Source of the DNA: Chloroflexota bacterium
Lineage (GTDB): Bacteria; Chloroflexota; Limnocylindria; P2-11E
Length of the DNA: 64,000 nucleotides
Direction of reading: 5' to 3'
Assembly (NCBI GenBank): GCA_005881885.1
Contig: VBDX01000127.1
Coordinates: forward strand, 1 to 64,000
Shown here: one piece after another, positions 50,483 to 58,507 of the stretch
How the letters are laid out: the number at the start of each line of letters is the position of its first letter
Position numbering within the stretch: position 1 is the stretch's first letter
The notes under the pieces: generated by a model
What the model was told of the DNA's origin: nothing
Database searches by the model: none
The model's input: only the letters and a program-made list of their open reading frames with translations
Program-made: the position numbers and the translations under genes

Positions 50483-51222
50483 TAGGCCCCGCCCCAGCGC
50501 TGAAGGAGCTCGGGGATCTCGGAGAGACGGATGATCTCCGCAGTCGGCACGGCGATCGACGACGGGAAACCGGATTCGTTCTTCCGCCACACGCCCCGCA
50601 TGCCGGCTTCGAGCGCGCCGGATACGTCGTCGACCATTCGATCGCCCACCATCACGCATTCATCCGGCAGCACCTCGAGTCTTCGCGCCATCTCCTCGAA
50701 CACCGTGTGGTGGGGCTTCGAATGCGGGAGGTCCGAGGTGTAGGCGATCGCGTCGATCAGAGCGGCGAGTCCGTGCGTCGCGAGGTCGGCGTTGTGCCAG
50801 TCCGCGGCCCACCACGTGTTCGATAGAAGTCCGAGCCGGTAGCCGCGTTCACGCAGGAGGGTGAGCGTCGCGACCGCGTCCGGATCGACCGCCGACCAGC
50901 CAGCGATCGCCTTCGCGTAGCCGTCCATCGCGCCGAGCAGCTCAGCGCCGCTGACCGGCACGCCGAGCCGATCGAAGGCCGCTCGCACGAGGCCGGTGGG
51001 CGGCCCGCTCCATCGTTCGGTGTCGACCCGTTTCCAGTGCTCGCGCTCGGCCTCGCGCATCGCCATCACGTACGCATCCCGTGCCGGCCACCGACGATCG
51101 GCGAACTGCGTGACGAGGTGATCGTACGAAGCCGCCCACTTCGCATCGGCGCCGGTGTCCCAGTCCGACCAGTGAACGAGCGTCCCACCGAGGTCGAAGA
51201 TGACGCCGCGCGGGATCGCCAT
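50482..51222 (-). CDS. HAD-superfamily hydrolase
   Basis: A 246-residue HAD phosphatase. FDLGGTLVHW (residues 9-18) is motif I, but the second Asp of DxD is replaced by Gly (DLGGT), as in many REG-2/HDHD3-like members. LGLLSNTWWA is motif II, HSKPHHTVFE has the motif III Lys, and MVGDRMVDDVSGALEAGMRG is motif IV. It probably removes phosphate from a small metabolite. TATCGT lies 8 bases before the ATG. It is upstream of, and coupled to, tag. Confidence 0.88.
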   Translation of the reverse strand: MAIPRGVIFDLGGTLVHWSDWDTGADAKWAASYDHLVTQFADRRWPARDAYVMAMREAEREHWKRVDTERWSGPPTGLVRAAFDRLGVPVSGAELLGAMDGYAKAIAGWSAVDPDAVATLTLLRERGYRLGLLSNTWWAADWHNADLATHGLAALIDAIAYTSDLPHSKPHHTVFEEMARRLEVLPDECVMVGDRMVDDVSGALEAGMRGVWRKNESGFPSSIAVPTAEIIRLSEIPELLQRWGGA

Positions 51223-51230
51223 GCCGCATC

Positions 51231-51236
51231 ACGATA
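51231..51236 (-). promoter_or_regulatory. -10-like TATCGT for HAD-tag
   Basis: It ends 8 bases before ATG 51222 with no Shine-Dalgarno sequence. Confidence 0.4.
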
Positions 51237-51275
51237 GGGAAGGCGGCACACGCACGAAAAGCGCATCCTGTCCAC

Positions 51276-52136
51276 GTGCCGGATCTTTCCTGGCTCCTCT
51301 GGCTCTTCATCCTCGCCCAGTTCTTCGTTCCCCTGTACCAGAAGCAGATGCTCGCTCTTCAGAGGAACCGGAAGTTCCACGCATTCGAGCAGCGCCGGCG
51401 GACGCGACTCATCACGATGATCCATCGCCAAGAGACGATGAGCTTTCTGGGGTTTCCGATCGCGCGCTACATCGACATCGAGGATTCCGAGCAGGTGCTC
51501 CGCGCGATACGGCTCACCCCGCCGGACATGCCGATCGACCTGATCATTCACACGCCCGGAGGACTCGTCCTCGCTGCGGAGCAGATCGCGTTCGCGCTGA
51601 AGCGCCATAAGGGAAAGGTGACCGTTTTCGTGCCGCATTACGCGATGTCGGGCGGAGCGCTCATCGCTCTCGCAGGCGACGAGATCGTCATGGATCCCAA
51701 CGCCGTGCTTGGCCCGGTCGATCCGCAACTTGGCACCCAGCAGGCGGCGTTTCCCGCGGCGTCGGTCCTGAAGGCGCTCGCCCAGCCGAACCCAAATCGC
51801 GACGATCAGACGCTCATCCTCGGCGACCTGGCCGAGAAGGCGTTACGCCAGGTCAAGGCGACGACGAAGCGACTGCTGCTCGAGCATCACTCCGAAGCCG
51901 ACGCCGAGCGGATAGCGACGAAGCTCGCCTCCGGAGAGTGGACCCACGACTACGCGCTCGACGTAGAGGAGCTGCGCGCGCTGGGCGTCGCCGTTCAGGA
52001 GCAGATGCCGCGCGAGGTCTACGAGCTCATGGACCTCTTTCCGCAGACGAGCCAGCGGCGCCCGGGCGTCGAGTTCATCCCGCTCCCGTACGCGCCGGCG
52101 CCGCCTCCGCTGCCGCGTAAGACCGAGAACCCCTGA
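51276..52136 (+). CDS. ClpP-fold membrane-anchored serine protease (SDH/SppA-like)
   Basis: A 286-residue protein. An N-terminal hydrophobic helix (WLLWLFILAQFFVPLY) anchors it. The protease domain has IDLIIHTPGGLVLAAEQIAF (oxyanion strand), VPHYAMSGGALIALAGDEIVM with the nucleophile Ser of AMSGG, and NAVLGPVDPQLGTQQ. These are marks of the SDH_sah/SppA family of ClpP-fold serine proteinases. It probably cuts membrane or signal peptides in the cytoplasm-facing bilayer. The GTG start is divergent from the HAD gene with 53 bases between. Confidence 0.88.
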   Translation: MPDLSWLLWLFILAQFFVPLYQKQMLALQRNRKFHAFEQRRRTRLITMIHRQETMSFLGFPIARYIDIEDSEQVLRAIRLTPPDMPIDLIIHTPGGLVLAAEQIAFALKRHKGKVTVFVPHYAMSGGALIALAGDEIVMDPNAVLGPVDPQLGTQQAAFPAASVLKALAQPNPNRDDQTLILGDLAEKALRQVKATTKRLLLEHHSEADAERIATKLASGEWTHDYALDVEELRALGVAVQEQMPREVYELMDLFPQTSQRRPGVEFIPLPYAPAPPPLPRKTENP

Positions 52137-52137
52137 C

Positions 52138-54126
52138 CTAACTCGCCGTCGCGTTTCGTACGCGGTCGCGCGTGAGCGGAAGCTGCCGCAGGCGAGCGCC
52201 GCACGCCGCGAAGACCGCGTTCGCGATCGCCGCCGCGGTCGGCACGGCGCCGGGCTCGCCGACGCCCGTCGGTGGTGCGCTTGCGTCGCCCTCGACCAGC
52301 ACCTCGATCGATGCGGGCGCATCGTTGAAGGTCGCGATGGGGTAGGCGTCCCAGCCGGTAGTTGTGACGCGGCCGTCGCGGTGGCGTAGCTCCTCGAGAA
52401 GCGTCCACGAGGCGGATTGCTGGATGCCGCCCTCGATCTGGTTGCGGACGCCGTCGGGATTGATGGTCTGGCCTGGATCCACGACGCACCACACGTTGAG
52501 CAAGCGGACCTGCCCCGAGGCTGTGACCTCGACCTCCGCGACCTGAGCGACGTAGGTGTCGTGATAAACGGTGCACGCGATCCCGCGACCGTGGCGCGGC
52601 GGCAGCGTCCCCCCGCTCAAGCCACTGCGCTCGGCGACGCGCTCGACGACCCGCCGGAAGCGCGGATCCTCAATATGCCGCAGACGGAACGCGAGCGGCT
52701 CCTGGCCCGATGCGGCCGCGAGCTCGTCCATGAACGATTCGATCGCGAAGACGTTCTCCGCGGCCGCGAGCGATCGGAAGTTCGCCGTCCGCAGGCGCGT
52801 CGGTTCCAGATGCAGGGTCACCTTCGCCGCGAACGGTCCGTAGGGCGGGATCGCGTTGCGCCCGGAGGTGACCGACAGGACCTGCGGGTCCAGGCCGGCC
52901 GCCGTGTGCACGTTGGTGTGCTCGTCGTAGTTCCAGGCAAGGATGTGGCCCTCCGGATCAAGTCCAGCGGTCACCTCGAGCAGCGCCTCGGGCCGGGACG
53001 GCGACCAGGCGAATTCCTCCTCGCGCGTCCACTGCAAGAGGACGGGCCGCCCGGCGCCCTTGGAGAGGATCGCGGCTTCGATCGCCGCATCGCCAAGGGT
53101 GTTGCGCCCGTACGAGCCGCTCGTGATCTGCGGCAGCACGCGGACCTTGTCTTCGGGCAGCCCCAGGGTCTTCGCGACCTGCTCCCGAACGCCGAACGGC
53201 CGGTGCGTGCCTACATACATCGTCGCGCCATCCGGTCGCACATCCGCGACCGCCGCGCTCGGACCGATCGGTGCATTCGCGATCGGAGGCAGGACGTACG
53301 TTTGCGCGAGTCGAAGAGATGCGCGCGCGAGTGCCCGGTCGACGCCGGCGTCGGACCGCATCGGCACGTCGGCGCTCGGCCCCTCGACCGGGACAAGATG
53401 CCACTCCACCTCGACCGCCCCGGCGGCGGCGCGGGCCTGCTCTTCGCGCTCCGCCACGACGCCGACGACATCGCCTTCGCGGACGACGGCGACGACGCCC
53501 GGCATCTTTCGCGCGGCCTCGTCGTTCAGCGAGCGCAGCTTCGCGCCGCGACCGGGCGGGCGGACCATCGCTCCCCGCAGCATGCCCGGAAGACGGACGT
53601 CCGCGACGAACGTCGCGCGGCCGGTGACGATGTCGCGGGCTTCGAGCCGGGGCATCGGCTGACCCGCGTAGCGCCGGCGCGAGTCGGGCATAAGCGGCAG
53701 CTCGTCGGGTATGGGCCCGGTGAGCGGCGTACCGTCCAGAAGCTCGACGTACGGGATCCGCCGGTCGCCACGGTCGACGACCGCGCCGCGGTCGGTGTCG
53801 AGCCGGTCGACGGGTACGCGAAGCTTCGCGCTGGCGCGCTCGAGCAGCTGCCGGCGCGCGAACGCCGCGGCATTGCGTAGGCGCGGCGTCTCCTGTGCGA
53901 CGGAGTGGCTTCCGAAAGTCCCGAAATCGAAGGGCACCTGCGCCGTGTCGCCGAGCACGACGTGCACGCGTTCGATAGGCAGGTCGAGCTCGTCCGCGAC
54001 GAGCTGGGCGAACGCCGTCCTGATCCCCTGTCCGAAGTCGATCTTGCCCGAGAGCGCCGTCACGGTGCCGTCGCGCTCGAGACGGATGCGCTGCTCGAGC
54101 CGCTCAGGATCCTTCCGATCCCACAT
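52138..54126 (-). CDS. Mo hydroxylase large subunit, isoquinoline oxidoreductase/nicotinate dehydrogenase-like
   Basis: A 662-residue molybdopterin subunit in the permuted order of IorB/NicB-type enzymes. It begins with an Mo-binding segment (LSGKIDFGQGIRTAFAQLVADEL), then a hammerhead-like domain from about 190 (ARDIVTGRATFVADVRLPG), then the rest of the Mo domain with ITSGSYGRNTLGDAAIEAA. The catalytic base is in PPTGVGEPGAVPTAAA near the C-terminus. It hydroxylates an N-heterocycle or aldehyde. It shares one base (TGATG) with the [2Fe-2S] subunit gene and is last in the operon with hutH. Confidence 0.92.
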   Translation of the reverse strand: MWDRKDPERLEQRIRLERDGTVTALSGKIDFGQGIRTAFAQLVADELDLPIERVHVVLGDTAQVPFDFGTFGSHSVAQETPRLRNAAAFARRQLLERASAKLRVPVDRLDTDRGAVVDRGDRRIPYVELLDGTPLTGPIPDELPLMPDSRRRYAGQPMPRLEARDIVTGRATFVADVRLPGMLRGAMVRPPGRGAKLRSLNDEAARKMPGVVAVVREGDVVGVVAEREEQARAAAGAVEVEWHLVPVEGPSADVPMRSDAGVDRALARASLRLAQTYVLPPIANAPIGPSAAVADVRPDGATMYVGTHRPFGVREQVAKTLGLPEDKVRVLPQITSGSYGRNTLGDAAIEAAILSKGAGRPVLLQWTREEEFAWSPSRPEALLEVTAGLDPEGHILAWNYDEHTNVHTAAGLDPQVLSVTSGRNAIPPYGPFAAKVTLHLEPTRLRTANFRSLAAAENVFAIESFMDELAAASGQEPLAFRLRHIEDPRFRRVVERVAERSGLSGGTLPPRHGRGIACTVYHDTYVAQVAEVEVTASGQVRLLNVWCVVDPGQTINPDGVRNQIEGGIQQSASWTLLEELRHRDGRVTTTGWDAYPIATFNDAPASIEVLVEGDASAPPTGVGEPGAVPTAAAIANAVFAACGARLRQLPLTRDRVRNATAS

Positions 54127-54578
54127 CAGGACGCCGCTCTCTTCACGGCGCGAATGGCCCGTCCGTACACGCCGCATCTGCAGAGGTTGCCCGCGAGGGC
54201 GTCGCGGATGGCGACCTCGTCGGGGGCGCGATCGCGCGCGAGGAGGGCGGCGGCGGAGATGAGCATCCCGCTCGTGCAGTAGCCGCATTGCATCGCGTCC
54301 TCTTCGACGAAGGCGCGTTGCACCGGATGCAGCTCTTCGCCGCGCGCGAGACCTTCGACCGTGGTGATCTCCATGCGCGCGGCCTGATCCGCCGTGAGCA
54401 GGCAGGACGCCACGGCCCTCTCATCGGCGATCACGAAGCATGCCCCGCATTGACCACGGCCGCAGCCGAACCGCGTGCCGGTGAGCGCGAGGTCGTCGCG
54501 CAGCACGGAGAGGAGCGTCGCGTTCGGCGGGATATCGACGTCTCGCCGCGCGCCGTTGACCGTGAGGGTGAGCTTCAC
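54126..54578 (-). CDS. Mo hydroxylase small [2Fe-2S] subunit
   Basis: A 150-residue two-cluster ferredoxin-type subunit. [18 protein letters not shown] and the Cys of VASCLLTA bind the first cluster; QCGYCTSGM and NLCRCGVYG bind the second. No FAD subunit gene is present, as expected for isoquinoline or nicotinate dehydrogenase-type enzymes, which pass electrons to a cytochrome c. None of the window's genes encodes that cytochrome. The start overlaps the hutH stop by four bases (ATGA). Confidence 0.95.
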   Translation of the reverse strand: MKLTLTVNGARRDVDIPPNATLLSVLRDDLALTGTRFGCGRGQCGACFVIADERAVASCLLTADQAARMEITTVEGLARGEELHPVQRAFVEEDAMQCGYCTSGMLISAAALLARDRAPDEVAIRDALAGNLCRCGVYGRAIRAVKRAAS

Positions 54579-56104
54579 AAGAGCTCGGGAAGCCGCATTC
54601 GGACGGCGGCGATCAGGACCTCGCGGGCGATGGCGTCCGCCATCGCGCCGATCTCCGCGGAGAGTGAGCGGTCCTCGTCCACTTGGGCCGAACGTTCCCG
54701 GACGACGCGCCGCGCTTCCTCGACGCCCGGGCCGGTCCTGGCCTCGAGCAAGTCGAGCCCCTGTGCCGCGCAGAGGGCCTCGATCGCGAGGACCTCCCGC
54801 GTGTTGCGCACGACGTCGACGAGCTTGTGAGCGGCGTGCACGCCCATGCTCACGTGGTCCTCCATCCCTGCCGACGTGGGGAGCGATTCGACCGACGCGG
54901 GGAAGGAACGCAGGCGGTTCTCGGTCACCAGCGCGGCGGCGGTGTACTGCGCGACCATAAACCCTGAGTTCGTCCCGGGATCGCGTGTGAGGAACGGTGG
55001 CAGGCCGCTCGTGTGGCCGTTGGTCATCCGATCGACGCGCGCTTCGCTGATGTCCGCGAGCTCTGCGACCGCGATCGTCGCGAGGTCGAGCGCGATGGCG
55101 ACCGGCTGGCCGTGGAAGTTCCCGCCGCTCACGACGCGGTTGTCCTCGGCGAAGACGATCGGATTGTCGGTGACCGCATTGATCTCGATCTCGAGGACAC
55201 GCCGCGTGTAGGCGATGGCATCCCGCGACGCGCCATGGACCTGCGGCATGCAGCGGATCGAATAAGGATCCTGCACACGCAGGTCGCCGACGCGATGCGA
55301 CGCGACGTTTGGGCTTGCGGCCATGAGGGACCGAAGGTTCGCCGCGACGGCCTGCTGGCCGGGATGCGGGCGCGTCGCGTGCAGCTCGGCGTCCCAGGCG
55401 CGATCGGTCGATCGAAGGGCCTCAGCCGACATCGCGCCGACGATGTCCGCGGTGGTCGCGAGCACCTCGGCGTCGTGCAGCGCGAGGCAGCCGATCGCGG
55501 TCATCACCTGCGTTCCATTGATCAGCGACACGCCCTCTTTCGGCGCGAGCTCGATCGGCTTGAGCCCGGCCGCCTTGAGCGACTCCGCTCCCGGGCGGCG
55601 CTTCCCTTCGGCCACCGTTTCGCCTTCGCCGATCAGCACCAGCGCGGCGTGCGCGAGCGGGGCGAGGTCGCCGGACGCTCCGACGCTCCCGTGTCGCGGG
55701 ATGACCGGATGGACCCGCCGATTCAGCATGTCGCAAAGCAAGTTGACCACGTCTGTTCGCACGCCGGAATGTCCGGCCGCGAGCGTATTCGCGCGGAGCA
55801 GCAGGACCGCGCGCACCACGTCTTCGGGAAGCGCGGGGCCGACGCCCACCGCGTGGCTTCGCACGAGGTTACGCTGCAAAGCGCGCAGATCCCCGTGCGC
55901 CACGCGCACAGCCGCAAGATCGCCGAAACCGGTGTTCACGCCGTAGACGGGATCGTCACCCTCGGCGATCTGCGCGACCACCTTGGCCGCCTGCTGTACC
56001 TGACGCTCCGCGGCGCGATCGAGGCCTACCGCGACGTCGCGGCGCGCGACCGCGACGACGTCCGCGATCGAGAGATCGTGCCCGGTGAGGCGGAGGGTCG
56101 CTAT
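54575..56104 (-). CDS. hutH: Histidine ammonia-lyase, apparent ATA start
   Basis: A 509-residue enzyme (family about 510) that deaminates histidine to urocanate. GSVGASGDLAPLAH contains the Ala-Ser-Gly triad that forms the MIO cofactor. YGVNTGFGDLA, SGGNFHGQPVAIALD and SAGMEDHVSMG are further signatures. The conserved N-terminus (ATLRLTGHDLS) begins right after an ATA at 56104 that overlaps the gamma carbonic anhydrase TAG as ATAG. No ATG, GTG or TTG lies closer than GTG 56167, which would add 21 odd residues. The gene is co-transcribed with the carbonic anhydrase and two Mo hydroxylase genes. Confidence 0.95.
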   Translation of the reverse strand: MATLRLTGHDLSIADVVAVARRDVAVGLDRAAERQVQQAAKVVAQIAEGDDPVYGVNTGFGDLAAVRVAHGDLRALQRNLVRSHAVGVGPALPEDVVRAVLLLRANTLAAGHSGVRTDVVNLLCDMLNRRVHPVIPRHGSVGASGDLAPLAHAALVLIGEGETVAEGKRRPGAESLKAAGLKPIELAPKEGVSLINGTQVMTAIGCLALHDAEVLATTADIVGAMSAEALRSTDRAWDAELHATRPHPGQQAVAANLRSLMAASPNVASHRVGDLRVQDPYSIRCMPQVHGASRDAIAYTRRVLEIEINAVTDNPIVFAEDNRVVSGGNFHGQPVAIALDLATIAVAELADISEARVDRMTNGHTSGLPPFLTRDPGTNSGFMVAQYTAAALVTENRLRSFPASVESLPTSAGMEDHVSMGVHAAHKLVDVVRNTREVLAIEALCAAQGLDLLEARTGPGVEEARRVVRERSAQVDEDRSLSAEIGAMADAIAREVLIAAVRMRLPELL

Positions 56105-56616
56105 TTCAGATTCTCGCGATACCAGCGGCTGAGTTCGGTGTAATGCTCGGCCGCTCGCACGGTCCACCGCGCATCGTCGGGGCGCACCTCGCGCACCACT
56201 TTCGCGGGGACGCCGAGCACCAGCGAACGTGCGGGCGGCGAGAACTTCTCCGGCAGGACGGCGCCCGCTCCCACGATCGTCTCCGCGCCGATGACGTTCC
56301 CACCCACCAGCACCGCCGCCTGCCCGATCAGGACGTTGCGGGCGATGACGCTCGAGTGCACGAGCGCGTTGTGCCCGATCGTGACGTCCGGACCCACCAA
56401 CGTTGGCTCGCCCTCGTCCGTGTGGATCGTCGAGTTGTCCTGGACGTTGGTGCGCTCGCCGATCACGATCCGATCCATGTCGCCGCGCAGGACCGTCCCG
56501 AACCACACCGACGCGCCACTTTGCACCGTCACGTCGCCGATGAGCACGGCCGTGGGGGCGACGAACGCATCGGGGGCGACCTTCGGCATCTTCCCGCGGT
56601 AGCCGTAAAGCGGCAC
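56101..56616 (-). CDS. Gamma-class carbonic anhydrase-like protein
   Basis: A 171-residue left-handed beta-helix protein. The hexapeptide repeats (VLIGDVTVQSGASVWFGTVL, RNVLIGQAAVLVGGNVIGAE) are evident, and the three metal His ligands are at H65, H82 and H87 (TIHTDEG, TIGHNALVHSS). Such trimers interconvert CO2 and bicarbonate, or act as acyl- or metal-carrying homologues. GTG 56616 keeps the typical YGYRGKMPKVAPDAF start. It heads the operon with hutH and lies 18 bases from the divergent DAHP synthase start. Confidence 0.92.
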   Translation of the reverse strand: MPLYGYRGKMPKVAPDAFVAPTAVLIGDVTVQSGASVWFGTVLRGDMDRIVIGERTNVQDNSTIHTDEGEPTLVGPDVTIGHNALVHSSVIARNVLIGQAAVLVGGNVIGAETIVGAGAVLPEKFSPPARSLVLGVPAKVVREVRPDDARWTVRAAEHYTELSRWYRENLK

Positions 56617-56622
56617 GTCGGG

Positions 56623-56629
56623 AACAATA
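56623..56629. promoter_or_regulatory. Overlapping divergent -10 elements (AACAAT / TATTGT)
   Basis: On the plus strand AACAAT ends 6 bases before ATG 56635. On the minus strand TATTGT ends 7 bases before GTG 56616. The 18-base spacer can hold both only if the transcripts are leaderless. Confidence 0.5.
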
Positions 56630-56634
56630 GTGCG

Positions 56635-57750
56635 ATGAAGACGCGCGACCTTCGGGTCACCGGCTATCGCCCGCTGGTCCCGCCGGCGATCATCCTCGAG
56701 GAGCTTGCCCTCTCCGAGAGCGGCTCGCGAGCGGTGGCCCGCTGGCGCGACGAGCTCGCACGCATTCTGGACCTCGACGACGGCCGCCTCATGGCGATCG
56801 TCGGCCCGTGCTCGATACACGATCCCGTGGCGGCCCTCGACTACGCGCGCCACCTGCGCGCGGTTGGCGACGAGCTTCGCGACGACCTCGTCGTGGTGAT
56901 GCGTGCGTACTTCATGAAGCCGCGCACCAGCGTCGGCTGGAAAGGTCTCGTCTCGGATCCCCGCCGGGACGGCTCGTTCCGGATCAACGACGGATTGCGA
57001 ATGACGCGCCGGCTTCTCCTGGACCTCGTTGAGATCGGCATCCCCGCCGCCTGCGAGTTCGTGGATCCTATCTCGCCGCAGTACACGAGCGACTTGGTCG
57101 CGTGGGCGGCGATCGGCGCGCGTACGACTGAAAGCCAGGTCCATCGCGAGCTCGCGTCCGGTCTCTCGATGCCCGTGGGATTCAAGAACGGGACCGATGG
57201 GAACGTCCAGGTCGCGATCGACGCCGTGCGCACGGCGCGCGAGCCACACAGTTTCATGGGGGTCACCGAACAGGGGCTTGCGGCGATAGTCGAGACCGGC
57301 GGGAATCCAAGCGCGCACGTCGTCCTACGCGGGGGCACGCCCGGTCCGAATCACGGACGCGAGAGCGTCGGCCGGGCTCTCGAAGCCCTGCGCTCGATCG
57401 GTCTGCCCGCCCACGTCGTCATCGATCTCTCGCACGGCAACAGCGGCCGCGATCACCGCCGCCAACAGACGGTCGCCCGCGACGTCGCGGCGCAGATCGC
57501 CGAGGGCGAGCGAGGGATAGTCGGGGTGATGGCCGAGAGCTTTCTCGTCGAGGGTCGTCAGGACGCCGAGGCCGAGCCGCTTGTCTACGGGCAGAGCATC
57601 ACCGACGCGTGCATCGGATGGGAGACGACCGTCGACGTTCTGCGAGACCTCGCGACAGCGGTCCGCGCTCGCCGCGTGGCGGTCTCTACCTCTGCCGCTC
57701 GATCAGGCGATACCCGAAGCCCCGCGCCGTCTCGATCGACACCTCGGTGA
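56635..57750 (+). CDS. Type I DAHP synthase (3-deoxy-7-phosphoheptulonate synthase)
   Basis: A 371-residue AroF/G/H-type enzyme for the first shikimate step, condensing PEP and erythrose 4-phosphate. LMAIVGPCSIHDPVAALDYA, VVMRAYFMKPRTSVGWKGL, GFKNGTDGNVQVAIDAV and HVVIDLSHGNSGRDHRRQQ are the substrate and metal-binding segments. The last ~25 residues (ARSGDTRSPAPSRSTPR) are unlike the family and overlap the convergent response regulator by 65 bases. Confidence 0.95.
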   Translation: MKTRDLRVTGYRPLVPPAIILEELALSESGSRAVARWRDELARILDLDDGRLMAIVGPCSIHDPVAALDYARHLRAVGDELRDDLVVVMRAYFMKPRTSVGWKGLVSDPRRDGSFRINDGLRMTRRLLLDLVEIGIPAACEFVDPISPQYTSDLVAWAAIGARTTESQVHRELASGLSMPVGFKNGTDGNVQVAIDAVRTAREPHSFMGVTEQGLAAIVETGGNPSAHVVLRGGTPGPNHGRESVGRALEALRSIGLPAHVVIDLSHGNSGRDHRRQQTVARDVAAQIAEGERGIVGVMAESFLVEGRQDAEAEPLVYGQSITDACIGWETTVDVLRDLATAVRARRVAVSTSAARSGDTRSPAPSRSTPR

Positions 57751-58423
57751 CGGGAGCCTGCTCCAGCTTCTTGCGGAGCCGGCCAACGTGCACGTCGACG
57801 AGACGCGTGTCGCTCCCGGGCTCGTAGCTCCAGACCCCGACCAGAAGATCGTCGCGCGTGAAAACGCGTCCGGGCTCGCCAGCCAGCGTCCGCAGGAGCT
57901 TGAACTCCGTGGGCGTCAGCGGAAGCTGCTTGTCGCCCGCGATCGCCTGCAGGCTCGCGAGATCGATGATGAACCGACCAAACCGGAGCTGCCGGTCCTT
58001 GCCGTGATCGCCGTGGATGCGGTCACGGCGCAGAAGCGCCTCGACGCGCGCGGCGAGCTCGTCGTTGTCGAATGGCTTGCCCAGGTAATCATCCGCACCG
58101 ATGCGCAGACCGACGACTCGGTCGGGCGGGTCGTCCTTCGCGGACAGAAAGAGGATCGGAACATCGGAGTTATGCCGGAGCTGAAGGCAGAGACTTATCC
58201 CGTCGACGCTCGGCATGAGCACGTCGAGTGTCACCAGATCCGGATGGAACTCATTGAAGCTGTCCATCGCCTGGCGCGCGTCGGTGATGGCTCGCACCTG
58301 GTGTCCGGCCTCAGCGAGTACGGTGCCGACCAGCTGCGCCACGTCCCGGTCGTCGTCGACCACGAGGATGCGTCCCCCGAGCGCCGCCGGGCGTGCGGCC
58401 GGAGCAACTTCCTGGTCAAGCAT
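57686..58423 (-). CDS. OmpR/PhoB-family response regulator
   Basis: A 245-residue two-domain regulator. The receiver (about 18-130) has the acidic pair in LVVDDDRD, phospho-acceptor D67 in LVTLDVLMPS, FLSAKDD (S94) and DDYLGKPFD (K116). The winged-helix effector (about 150-240) has LPLTPTEFKLLRTLAGEPG and RLVDVHVGRLRKKLE. No sensor kinase gene is adjacent, so it is an orphan here. ATG 58423 is preceded 15 bases upstream by the GGCATGC-g-GCATGCC palindrome, a possible autoregulatory site. Confidence 0.92.
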   Translation of the reverse strand: MLDQEVAPAARPAALGGRILVVDDDRDVAQLVGTVLAEAGHQVRAITDARQAMDSFNEFHPDLVTLDVLMPSVDGISLCLQLRHNSDVPILFLSAKDDPPDRVVGLRIGADDYLGKPFDNDELAARVEALLRRDRIHGDHGKDRQLRFGRFIIDLASLQAIAGDKQLPLTPTEFKLLRTLAGEPGRVFTRDDLLVGVWSYEPGSDTRLVDVHVGRLRKKLEQAPVTEVSIETARGFGYRLIERQR

Positions 58424-58438
58424 GTGTAACGAAAGCCC

Positions 58439-58453
58439 GGCATGCGGCATGCC
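58439..58453. promoter_or_regulatory. Palindrome GGCATGCGGCATGCC upstream of the response regulator
   Basis: Seven-base arms around a single central base lie 15 bases before the start codon in an otherwise featureless 84-base gap. A 14-base copy occurs at 3254-3267. Confidence 0.45.
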
Positions 58454-58507
58454 ATTTGTGAAGACGAGCGCCCGCTCGACCGCCTTTTCATCATCTTTGG
58501 CGAGTTG

